A stretch of 64,000 nucleotides of DNA from Paulownia fortunei. Taxonomy: Eukaryota > Streptophyta > Magnoliopsida > Lamiales > Paulowniaceae. The notes below the pieces were generated by a model, which did no database searches, was not told the origin of the DNA, and saw nothing but the letters and a program-made list of their open reading frames with translations. How positions within the stretch are numbered: the first letter of the stretch is position 1; the number at the start of each line of letters is the position of its first letter. Shown here one piece after another: positions 1-16,011 of this stretch. The translations under genes and the position numbers were made by a program. The DNA lies in NCBI GenBank assembly GCA_019321725.1, contig CM033107.1:26775445-26839444 (forward strand), given 5' to 3'.

Positions 1-4469
<4,469 letters not shown>

Positions 4470-4507
4470 CCAAATCGGGATTTAAGAGCGATACCTTTAA
4501 TTAAGCA

Positions 4508-4515
4508 AAAACCCT
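4508..4515 (+). promoter_or_regulatory. Telo-box in CPK13 leader
   Basis: The octamer AAACCCTA lies about 40 bp upstream of the CPK13 ATG. It is a known motif of plant promoters and leaders in growing tissue. Its function here is inferred only. Confidence 0.35.
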
Positions 4516-4529
4516 AGCTCTAAGTGCAG

Positions 4530-7500
4530 TAGCTAGGCTTTCACATATTTGGAATGTGAAACCCTATACCTATTGAAAGAGTAGAGTATAGCTTAGGGAC
4601 GATAATGTGAGTGATTTTTCACACAAAGACTGAATTTCTGTGCGTGTGTGAATGGGGAAAGTGGTTTTTTCACTCTGCAATTAGTGGTGGGTACGGTAAC
4701 GGTTCAGATGCTTTTGTAGAGTGAGAGATCTTTTTGAATTTTTTATTCCGTTAAAATATAATCTATGTATGTATATGTATATATATATGTGTACATGTGT
4801 TTACGTGTGTGTATCTCTGTATGTGTCTGTGAAATTTGCTTCAGTTAAGCGAAGGGTCGGAACGGGACGGGAGTTGGAAACAGTGAGTCGGCGAGCGCGA
4901 GCCGCTGCATTTTCCGAGTGCTGCCACAGTTCAGTTGTCTCCAGTTGGATTATCTGCGATGCAGCCAATTTTCTAACTAATATCGCCTTTTCACCACGGT
5001 TAAGCTCAATTCACAACAATGGGCAACTTGCTTCTATGGTACTGCATTGAGTCCACGAATTCTTGTATAATGCAACAAAACCAACCTTGCAATTGGACAA
5101 GCAGGTTCAAAGCACTAGTCTAATGGATGACAAAAAATTAAGTAATAATTGAAAATTAACATTTGTGATATGTATTAAATCATAATAATTTTTACTTTGT
5201 CGGTTAAAAATCTATTTTATGTCATAATACCTTTCTTTTTGTCATGATAACGATTTAGTAAGAATTAATATTTTAAATTATTATTATTAATTTAAAATGA
5301 TATAAAATCACAATTTGTTTACACTAATTTGTTATTACACGCGTCTCACCAATTATTAATAGTGACAACTAAATATAATTTTTATAATTATTAATTTTTA
5401 TACAAATAATTATTGTAAAAAATAATATTTTTTATCACTTAATATAATAAATAATATATATAATTAGTGACAACTATTGCATTGCACTTAATATACTATT
5501 ATTGTTATTTTTTATTTTTTTTCTTGTAGTGTCTTGGTCTTCTATCCACTGGCCCCAAGGCAAACTCCACATAATGAATACTCATAATTTTCGAGACCAA
5601 CAAATCTCAAAATCCACTAAAAATAAGGACATCTTATGACCTACCATTGAGTATCAGCAAAAGGGCAAAATCCAAATTTACCCTAAAAATCTTTTTTCCA
5701 AAACTCTATCATGACCTAAGTAATAAGGGGGCACAGTTTCTAATGATAAAAAATGTTAATACTTATAGACCAAGGGGGACTTCTCCCATGTCCTCCTTGT
5801 TCTTTATGATAAAACTATATATGTTGATCTACATTCATTTATTTCAAAGTCAAACGAGTAAAAGAAAAAGAAAAGATGCACAAACTTAATAAATTGGTGT
5901 AAATGGATATCTAGGTATATAAAAGAATATTCAATGAATAAGGCGTTCAAACTATAACATTATCAGACATTCTCAATTGGTTTTGGACTTGCACCCGACA
6001 GCATCACATATATCTGTCCAGTCATAGGGAATCAGTTTAAAAAAAAAACAAAAAGATGCAGCAGGTTAAAAAGGGTATTTATGCTAAAATTATTCAAAAT
6101 ATATCTTATTTTTTATAAAATAAAATATTTATTCATTATCGAACCACGCAGTAAATAATATATCGCATGGGCATATATTATACAGGCTAAAACCTCTGAA
6201 AAAAAATATTTTTTTCCAATAATTAAGAAGAAAAGATGCCATTTGTTGTCTCTTTCATTTGCAAGCAATTGATATGTAGGGATCATGCTGTCTCACTAGT
6301 TTGTTTTGATTAGTAATTAAACAGACAAGTAATTTTGTTTTATTTGGTTTGTTTAATCTTTTTCTCTCGCATTCCAGTCATGTTTATTTGAATACATTAA
6401 TTCTATTTATACTTTTAACAATAATTCAGGCTATATTAATGTTGTTGGCAAATTTGTCTTAATTAATTTATTATTGAAACAAATCTGTCATTCAAGTTCA
6501 AATGTTACTTTTTTGTAATGCTCACACATAGATTATATGACGAACACTATAAGTATTATTAAGAATTATATATGACTTAATAGTGATGTAATAATAAGTA
6601 AATATAAGCTTTTAATTAAATATGATTTTTAAAAAAAAAATATCAAAATATATTCCGTTCTTCTTGATTTGTCAATTATATTTACCTGACAAGATTGCAA
6701 AACGTTATGAAATATTTAAAATATTTTGATATGTTTAGATAAAAGATATAAATACCATGATTTAAAGTTAACCTAAAAGATGTACTATTTTAAGAATTAT
6801 TTAATTATTTTGTTGGTTAAAAAATAAATAAAAACCAGCCAGTGATTCTGGAAATGTCTTGGCATGCAGAGTTGCAAGGCTAAACTCATAATGTGTGTCT
6901 GCTTTTGGAAATTGACAAGAAGTCATTCAGGAGATCAGACACAAGAAGTACTTTCTTCTGTGAGTTGGTAAAAGAAATAAACATCACTTATGATCTCTTT
7001 ACTTACTTGTGGATTTAAGACTCATTAATGTTGATAATTGCAATGGACCAGTAGAGTACCATATTTTCTTATTGCTACTCAATATGTGACAGTAAATTAC
7101 TGATCAAATTATTCCATTTGTTGTTGGATTAAAATATATTTACTTCATCTCAATGTGACAGTTGTAATGTAACATATTCAGATATATAAATTACTTGTAA
7201 TAGATCATCATATGCAATATGTAGTTAGTTAGAAAAAAAACCTCCACTCTATTTTTCAGATGAATGACGACTACAGGTAATGGACCTAATAGATCACTAT
7301 TGTAAAGTGAGTTGAAACCGTGGTAGTAGAAAAGAATCCATCTCGGTACTTTTTTTTTAATCTATCATTTGAGTTTTTTTAAAAAGTACGACTTAGTCAA
7401 TATTATAAACTCTGAAGTTTGAACATTGACTCGAGATATTTTTTGTGCTTCAATTTATCCTTAAAAAATAGAAATACTTTATGTTTTTGAATAGATAATC

Positions 7501-10500
7501 ATCTTTCGGCTATTCTAATTTGTGTGAATAAGCATCATGCTTATTTAGATGGTCTTAATGTGTTTAATGTATAATATATGGATAAAACTAAGTCCCTATA
7601 AAGGAAAAATGACAACTCAAATCTGCAATCTACATGCATAGTTTGCTTAGCACTTTTGACTCTTATTGGTTTAGATAGATTCTTATCTTGACTGCCATGT
7701 TGCCCATGTCCAAAGCCCAAAGGGCCCATTGCCGAAATACAGGAAGAATTGCAATTTCCAGCCTATGATTTGCCGTTTGGCCCAAATTGGCGATTTCATA
7801 ATCACATACCCTCTCAAAAGCAAATTAGAGGTAAAAAATTAACAGAGTGTTCTGAATGCTGAAGTTCGATTGTTCAATAGCTTATTTGCTTGTGTAGTTA
7901 TAAATTTTTGCTAACTTCACTACACTTTAAGGACTCCATATCTGTTTACGCATGTCATGGCTTATAAACCATGAATGAATTACTTAAAGTCGATATTCAA
8001 ATAATAAAGTCATCGTCCCTTAATTTTGATTCATGACAACTAGTTGGATCCAATATAGTAATATAGTGACTAAAAATCTGATAATTATTTGAAGTGTGTT
8101 CCACTTTTAGCTATTTTTGGATTTAGAACTCTTGATTTTTTTTATGAAATTTTGCAAAGCAAAGTTTTGCTTTATTGAAATATATTTTTCCTTGTTAACC
8201 GATCAACAACAGTATTTGAACACTTTATCCTTTTATCTACTGAATTTATTGAGAAACCTTCTTACCCAACTTTCCTTTTTTTTTTGTTTTTTGTTTCTTT
8301 TGGGGGTTGGGTGGGGGTAAAACGAGTTTGCTTTGCCGACTATGTCACAGCGTGGTAGAATCGCAATTGAGAGGTTAATAAATCATCCGCCGCCATAATA
8401 TGAACAAGCAATAAGCGGGTCACAGATCTCAAATTCTCTGCATGCTCGCCACGTGGGTAGAAACGGTGGGCGAGCGCACGTGGGGCATGACGGAATGTCG
8501 CGTACTAAAATAGATTTAGACCAAAATTAAAATACTGGGACTGGAAGACAGCCCACAATTCTCTTTTTCCTCTGGAATTTGCAATGTCAACATAATCACA
8601 GCCTCCAGGTATACCCACTCTCTAAGAGGCTTTATATTGGTGTACAAAAATACAAGCAAGAATTATTTTCTAAGGCCGTTGAACTTTTTAAAAAAAATGC
8701 CCCTAAAAAGGTATATTTTCATATTATAAGCTCCAATATTTTATTCTGATAATTATTATACGGCTCATAAAATTTATTGGATAGGTCAAAAAAATTCTAA
8801 ATTTATTATTTTATAATTTAAAAATGGTCAAAATGACCAAAAAGAACGAGACCCGTGTCCTTTTAAATGGATCCCAATATGTCCGACATAAAGATTAGGT
8901 CTAACCCGATTCATGGATCGTTGATCATTCTTATATCCATATATAAATTTATTAGATCATGATAATTGTCTCAATATGAAAAAATCATACCTACACCTCA
9001 ATATTTATAAATAGTTCTCATTTGGCTTATTATAAGATAAATAATATTTTTTATTTAACTTTTTAACTTATTTTTAGCAACATAAATACACCAACTTGAT
9101 TTAAATATTGAAAGATTTTAATTGAGAACGACTTCACCTAACATAATATGTGTTCGTCTTGCAAATCTTTTCGAACTCAAATCATTACTTTAGTTTCAGA
9201 TCGTTTTAATTTTAATCAAAGAGATTCAACTCAACTTGCTATTAATGTAATACTTATTCTAAAATCATATGGGATGGATGATTTGTTAATTAAATTATGT
9301 GATGGGTTTACAAATTCCTAAATCGGGCATTAATATGTCAACATGTACAATGATAATTTTGAGCACCGAGGATGCGCTGGTTCACGGGCAGTTGCATATT
9401 CAACAAAAAGTAATTATTGCCCCCACATTAATTAAAAATGCATTTACCTTCAACCGACATACTTTTTCCTGTACTTTCAATAGTAAGAATAATAAGAAAT
9501 AAATAGATCTTATACGATATTGTATATAACCTGATAAACATTCACTGAGACATAATTGCCACTTTTTCCCTGTCTTTTACGAAGAGATTTATGAAACTTT
9601 TTCCCTTTCAACTGCCTGATTAACTGAGCAAGATTTCATATACATGCAATTTCAGCTTTTGATTTTTCTTCTCCTATATATGGTCAGCTAACACGTAAAT
9701 ATGATCACATTACTTGCAATGAGAGACCAAAACTACGTTGTAAAGTGTCGTGAAGCAATACACACATACAATTATTTTTATGTGGTATGAGGGGAACCGA
9801 TAGTAAACATTATTATTACTTGAACTCATCTATTATAATTAGTTGGTCTAATTATTTATAAAAATTTTCTTTTTTCATATTTTATATGTATATAAAGAAT
9901 CAATGTGAATACAGGTGAATATACGGATAAAAATCCATTAAAAGAATTTAATGAAATTGTACGAAAAAATCAATCATCATACATGGTGAAGATGCAATAT
10001 TAATTTCTTTATGCTAGATCCATTCATGTGTTGGACTCGTTTTCATTATTAGTTACTACAATATTCTAAAGGTATATGGCCTAATAATTTTATAATAAAA
10101 ATCAAAATTAGAGAATCAAAGAACACGGTTTACAAGCTCATGCACTGTTCCATATGTAAAGATATACGCAACTAAATTTAATAGTACGAACCCTTATAAA
10201 CTCAATTATTCATTAAAAAAAAATATATGTCCATTACATGGATAGTTTAATAGTTGAAAATATTTAACAAGTAGTCAAGTACTGGAAGTCTAGCAGCAAT
10301 ATATTTTTGTTAAAAATAAAATAAAAAAATACACGCATTTCAACTGGGTCGCGACAGAGAATATATAAAAGTTAAAGGACCCACCCAAAAAGTCCAAAAC
10401 AAACAATCTCTTCCTCGGACCTCTTTCTGTATCTGGTCAGCATGACAACAGCCAAACGCAATATGAACAAATGTGGATGGCCCAAAAGATTAATACGCAA

Positions 10501-10600
10501 AAAAGACATAAATATTAGTATTATTAAGGAGTAATCAGTTTCCGCGTTGAGGGATGTGAGAGAAAGGGAGAAACTGTGTAGGAAAAGAAAAAGAATGAGA
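4530..10600. other. Long AT-rich intergenic region
   Basis: About 6 kb between the divergent CPK13 and GT-3 genes. The CPK13 promoter occupies its left end, and a TG/TA-rich simple repeat lies near 4765-4831. Most of the rest is AT-rich with stops in all frames and no family resemblance that I could see. Around 7.7-8.5 kb there is a more GC-rich patch with two GGCCCA (site II-like) motifs at 7723 and 7779 and two G-boxes (separate entry). Confidence 0.7.
8449..8483. promoter_or_regulatory. Pair of G-box motifs
   Basis: CCACGTGG at 8449-8456 and CACGTGG at 8477-8483, 27 bp apart in a locally GC-rich stretch. G-boxes bind bZIP and bHLH factors. No gene is recognisable close downstream on either strand, so the target is unknown. 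Confidence 0.35.
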
Positions 10601-10609
10601 GAGAAAGAG

Positions 10610-10643
<34 letters not shown>
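10610..10643. repeat. (TA)n(GA)n compound microsatellite upstream of GT-3
   Basis: A TA run to 10628 followed by a GA run to 10643, about 235 bp before the ATG of the trihelix gene and probably in its promoter or leader. GA runs in plant leaders can be bound by BPC/GAGA-binding factors; this role is inference. Confidence 0.85.
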
Positions 10644-10875
10644 GGGAAAAAAGTTTTTACTTTCATTCTTCCTTTCATTTTCATGGATATCTGAAGGAGA
10701 AACAAAAACGGAGAATACCATACTTTTTCCTTTGGAAAAGAATTCAGGTTTTCACACCACCCTTTGGATACAATAACATCAGAAAAACCTTTTTCCAAGG
10801 TTTCCTTTTCGTCTTTTTCCTTCCCATTTCGCCGATCTTTCTGTTTGTTAATCTTTTTCATAACAAACAGTATAT

Positions 10876-11991
10876 ATGGATCATGGTCATCAGTCGCAAC
10901 TCCATCACCAGTATGCTGCAGCTGGTGGTTTGAGTATTGATACGGGTGGTGGGGATAGGTTTCCTCAATGGAGTATTCAAGAAACCCGGGATTTCTTGAT
11001 GATTCGGGCAGAGCTCGACCCGACTTTCATGGAAACCAAACGTAATAAGCTTCTCTGGGAAGTGATTTCGTCCCGGATGATGAAAGAAAAGGGTTACAAC
11101 CGAAGCCCTGAGCAGTGCAAGTCCAAGTGGAAAAACCTCGTCACCCGATACAAGGTATAAACACACACATATCTATAGAAACCTAATTAAGTTCAAATAA
11201 AAATGAAGCAGTGACAAATTCATTTTTTCTTATACTGATGTTTTTGATATGTGATCATGTTATATAAGCATACAGTGATTTGTAAAACGTATTAATAACG
11301 ATAATTTCAAGATTCTCATAATTTATCTAACATATAACTAACATGAATCAGATATAACCAGATTTTATGTTCATCGGATGGGGATTATCTTACAACTATC
11401 ATATCCTTTGACATATTTTCTGACATATACGTGTAGGGATGTGAAACGATGGAGGCAGAAGGGATGAGGCAACAGTTTCCATTTTACATTGAGATGCAAA
11501 CCATATTTACTGCAAGGATGCAAAGAATGCTGTGGCTGGAGGCGGAAGGCGGTGGAGCCGCCAGCAGTTCGAAGAAGAAGGCGGTGGCGCAATTTTCATC
11601 CGACGAGGAAGATGAAAATGATGACAGCGAAGGAGAAAAGGCCGGCAAGAAAAAGAAAAGGAAAATGAAAGGAGCCGCAAATCCTGCAGGCGGAAGCAAT
11701 GGAAATTCGATTGTTAATGGAGTAAGGGAGATGATGGAGGATTTCATGAAGCAACAAATGGAAATGGAAATGCAATGGCTGAAAGCTTATGAAGAAAGGG
11801 AAGAGAAAAGGAGAGTACAAGAGATGGAATGGAGGCAAACAATGGAGGCATTGGAAAATGAGAGGATAATGATGGATAGGAGGTGGAGGGAAATAGAAGA
11901 ACAAAGGAAAATTAGGGAAGAAACCAGGGCTGAGAAAAGGGAATCCCTTATTACAGATCTCTTGAACAAGCTTAGAAGAGATGGCATGTAA
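10876..11991 (+). CDS. Trihelix transcription factor, GT-3a/GT-3b group
   Basis: Nuclear DNA-binding protein of the plant trihelix (GT factor) family, which binds GT elements in promoters. Two exons, 10876-11154 and 11437-11991, joined in phase 0, give 277 residues. The trihelix domain covers roughly residues 30-110 with the three spaced tryptophans (W32, W61, W85) and the stretch FMETKRNKLLWEVIS typical of GT-3. The exon junction falls inside the domain (RYK|GCETME), as in its relatives. A Lys-rich basic stretch follows an acidic Ser/Asp/Glu run (about 145-170), a possible nuclear localisation signal. The last 80 residues are charged and heptad-like, a probable coiled coil ending in LLNKLRRDGM. 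The long 5' leader carries the TA/GA repeat. GT-3a and GT-3b cannot be told apart here. Confidence 0.93.
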
Positions 11992-14624
11992 TTTGAGGGG
12001 CCTTTAGATTTGTTTCTGGCTGGAGAAAGAGAAGACACAATATAGCTTGACATGAGAGGTTTGTTCTTGGAAATCTATGTTGCTTATAAATTAATTATTT
12101 CATCTTCTTGCTTGTATTATAATTTTAGTTTCTTTTATTTAGTTTAATTCAAGAAATGAAGTTTCATGAGTCAGATATTTCTTGGAAGAAAAGTAAGAAC
12201 AGCCTTGAATTCAACAGAACAAAGGTTATGCTGATAAAAACAAATAATTAGTGAAAATGTATTTCTCAAGCAAAAATTAAATAAATAAAATAACTACATG
12301 CAAATAATATTTCAGTACTGGTGCTTTATGCATCAAGAGTTGGTGATTTCGATGGCTTATTTACTGCAAAACTAATGCTTCAAAGACCCTTCTCTTCCAA
12401 CGCGGTAAACACAGATAAAATTGATGAAAATGAAGAAAAAAAAGAGTATTCGCTTTTTGCTTATTATAGTCGCCGGTTGAATGTAGATGTAATCTTTTGA
12501 ATGCGTACATCAATTCATTTACGCTTGTACGTAAATGTTCTTGTTAAAATGTACTGTACATGTGTAGGTCAGATTTCAAGGATCTCAGCCCTATTTTTGT
12601 TGGTAAAAAACCATCATGATACATGCCATATATAATTAGATCATTTATGTTCTCATAATCTTGGAAAAGAGATGGCCAAAATTATGCATAAAGTCAAATG
12701 AAAATATTGGAGAGCATATCATATTTTGAACACAGAAATGCATGGAGCAACATCAGCATCGTTAATTAATGAGATGATTATTCTTAAGGTCGGACATTCA
12801 CATTAGGTCCATTATTACGGTTTCCTCTTACATTTCATTTTTCAATATTTTATTATTTTAGAGTCATTAAAATGTTAAATGTATTAACTCTCTTATAACT
12901 TAAACTTTTAGATGAGGTAGTTATTTAGTGTGGTATCAGAATCAAGCCAAATAAGAGTTCAAATCATCACTGCTATGCATCTATAAAAAATATTCCATAT
13001 GCTAGGCTTAAAATCCGTCTGCACGTTAAGAGACATGATAGAATTATTAAAATGTTAAATACTTTATCTCTATAACAATTTAAGTTTCTGAATGAGGTGG
13101 TTATTCAATATATTAAGTAATTAGGACGTATTAAAGATATTAAAATGTTAAATGACTTATCTTTCTATTAGTTTAAATTTTTGGATAATGTGGTTATTTA
13201 ACATATTAAGCCAACCGAGTGTTGCTTAATTTGAAGTTTTCTTGGTGAAAATAATGATCATTCCCACAAATTAAGCAAGTATTCAATCAAATAAGATATC
13301 ATGTTATTCTAATTGTTTGTGGTAGGTTAATTGATTTCGTTGGACAAGAGTTTTATTTACATGGTATATTAATAGATCTATATATATCTAATGTATATAG
13401 TAAATCGTTAATGCAAGGCAGGATACATGTGAATATGTCAATACAAGTTGTACTTAGAAATTTGACTCATGCATGCATGAACTTTAATTAGTCGTGTCAT
13501 GTTTTCCACTTTGGTAAATCTTGATTCAATATTGCTCAAGAATGATAATTTCATTCTTCATGAATTTATTAATATTTTAGATGTGCATTTTGTGTTTTTA
13601 CTTAATGTAATCTTGCTCAAAGAGGCTGATTTTACTGATTTCTATGTTTCAAAGGGATATGACATATCGACATTGTATTTTCCATGTTTTAGTCCAGCTT
13701 ATTAACGTTTTTGCTCCTAGTTTGGGTAAGGGTTTTTCTCATTTTGAGATATAGGGAGCTTTTTAAGTTTGAAGAATTGAATTTGCGATGTGTAATTTTC
13801 CTAGCAAGACTTGCTGCTTCAACTGATTATATTAGTTTCAGTACTTAATCTACAGAGATCAATTTATTAGAATCATATTTCACTCGTTATATTTTTGTAT
13901 ATAATTATTAATCTAGATTAGTTGATTTTTTTTTCCTTGGGCTACCAATAAAAGGCTTATAGCAGGAACATAGAGAGCACACTTGGTGTTCTTTAATCTC
14001 ATTATTGGGAACTGTTTGGATTAATTGTATTTGAAACAATCACCTCTATGTGGAGTGGATTCAATAATCTAGCATTTTTACTCGACTAGCACATATACAT
14101 TGAGTTGTGATGACTGATTTATTCGTTGAAAAATATCTCACACTCAAATTGAAAGTTCCACACTGGTAAAAAAACTATTTTCCGAGTCCAAGGAAGCTGC
14201 TATTGTCTCCCCTTCCATAAAGAACAACACACTTGGTATTCTTTAATACAAGGCCCAAGTAACGGTATTATTATGATTTCATAATCTGTTGGTAGCAAGT
14301 GTGTTGTTATATAGCAAAAATGCCGGAAATAACCTCCCTTTAATGCTCTTGATGTTGAGGCAACCCATAGTACTTCTTTGACAAAAAAAAAAAAATCAGG
14401 AAAAGGAGTTAAAAGTCAATTTTACTACTGTTTTCCAAATTATAAGCATTTCTAGCTTAAGTGCCTGAAAAGAAATGAATTATACTACGGTTTTTTTTTT
14501 TTTTTTGGTCTTGACGTTCATTTTCATTGATAAAAATGAGTACATCTTAGAGAACACAAATTCCTAGGGCCATACAAGAATTAGTGATTCGAACTGCATA
14601 CTAAGTTAATTCCAATACTTACAA
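11992..14624. other. Intergenic region between convergent genes
   Basis: Contains the 3' flank of the trihelix gene and AT-rich DNA. A three-copy diverged repeat lies at 12866-13230 (separate entry). An open frame at 13499-13705 has no recognisable similarity and no codon-like composition, and I regard it as chance. Poly-A and poly-T runs occur near 14381 and 14491. Confidence 0.6.
12866..13230. repeat. Three diverged direct repeats with PBS-like sequence
   Basis: The core ATTAAAATGTTAAAT occurs at 12866-12880, 13046-13060 and 13139-13153. Each copy is followed by related text (TTA..CTCT.. TTTAA.TTT..GATGAGGTGGTTATT). Copy 1 runs into TGGTATCAGAATC near 12940, similar to the TGGTATCAGAGC primer-binding site of many plant retroelements. 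This is probably debris of a retroelement or a dispersed repeat. Confidence 0.55.
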
Positions 14625-16011
14625 TCAATATTTATTCCACGTCCCATAAAGTAGCACAAGTTCATCAACAAACTGTTTCAACAAGACTTCAAGAATTTCT
14701 TGTCCAAACTGTCGGCATATCTCCTCAAAATCTTCAAACTTCAACACCAAACCATGCATCCAATTCTCTTTTACATCTTCTTCTGTCACCCTACAGATTT
14801 CTTCCACCATTCTTTTGTAGTAACAACTCTCCTTGTTCTTCATTTTCCTCTCATTTTTCCCTTTAATAATTGCTCTGACCTCGCCATTATCATAATGTGC
14901 ACCACTTGAAAATGGGCTCTGAGAGTTGGCAATTTGGGATGGTAGATGTCTTGAACCCACTTCTCCAGCTACTTCTGCAAGAGAACATCAAACCCATGAA
15001 AACACAGTGACATATTATTCATCATTTAGATGCGTTTAATGAGGCATCCGAATCAAGGATAGAAGCAGAACTTTTATTCAGAAGAGTGAAAAAAAAAATT
15101 GAAAAAAAAAGGACATTGACTAATAAAACAATGTAAAGGGCCTTAATATTTCTTGTCATGAATCATATATATGTACCTGGTACAGTGCCTTCAGGGTGTA
15201 CTTTCTTCAGGCTACATCCAGAATGCACTTTCTGACTCAAAATCTTGTTCTTTTTCTTCTTCACAGACTTTGATCCTATCAATTCTTCCGTAGAATTCAC
15301 AGACTTGATAATTGGCATTCTTTCCCTCAAGCTTTGTCTTGTCTGGAAATCCTTCTTCTGAGATGTTGCATTTCCAACTCCTGAAGACAACTTAACACAA
15401 ACTGATCTTCTTTGTTCCACAATCTCTAGCTTTTTACTGGGCTTGTTAGTGATTTTTTTCTCCTGCAAAATTTCACTGTTTTTGCTTCTGGCCCCCTTCT
15501 CCTTTTTCCCCTGCTGATAATTCACATTAGGCCTTTTCCTGATGAGCAACTCTTCTTCATCTTCTGCAGTTTCGTTTACTTCCTCTAAGTGTGGAACTAG
15601 TACACTAGTATAATCCTCATTTATCCCTTCACGAAATGAAACTGATGTCCTGACTCTCCTGTGCTGGTGATGCCCTTGTTTTATTGGATCAAAGTGTGAC
15701 AGGAAATCAATGGAATTCACTGACCTGCTTCTGAAGAAAGAACCCAAACTTCTGTCTTTTTGAGCCAAAGGGGTGTTGGGAAATGAGTCCAACCCCATTA
15801 GTCTTGCCACTACTCCTGGAGTTGATGCTGCTGCCTGTTTCACATTAGCCTCAGGTTCCAAAGATTTTTCAGGCTTTTGATCACCAATTCCTTTGATATT
15901 CGACTCCATGAACTGATCAGAAGGGTGCGTTGGGAGGCTGCCAGAGCACAGCAACCGGCGTAAAATGCCAGAGTAACATTTGCCGGAAGTTGCATCAGCT
16001 GAATTTTCCAT
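14625..16011 (-). CDS. VARLMGL-motif plant protein (DUF3741-associated, TRM-like)
   Basis: Two exons, 15177-16011 and 14625-14974 (phase 1), give 394 residues. The clear mark is TPGVVARLMGLDSFP at 64-78, the short DUF3741-associated motif (VARLMGL) found in LONGIFOLIA/TRM proteins and related plant proteins. The middle is basic, Ser-rich and low in complexity (KKEKGARSKN, SVKKKKNK), with an acidic patch (ETAEDEEELL). The C-terminal exon holds FEDFEEICRQFGQEILEVLLKQFVDELV, which resembles the tail of DUF4378 proteins. TRM proteins bring TON1 or phosphatase partners to microtubules, but this copy is much shorter than typical TRMs, so its role is not assigned. Confidence 0.8.

Noticed and set aside
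10524..10933. Open frames on both strands before the trihelix gene
   Set aside because: They run through the TA/GA repeat and give low-complexity peptides without domain or splice context.
11371..12053. Minus-strand frames opposite GT-3 exon 2
   Set aside because: They are shadows of the charged coiled-coil coding sequence, translating to Leu/Phe/Ser-rich text.
13499..13705. 68-codon open frame
   Set aside because: Phe/Leu-rich chance frame in AT-rich DNA, with no splice sites or similarity seen.
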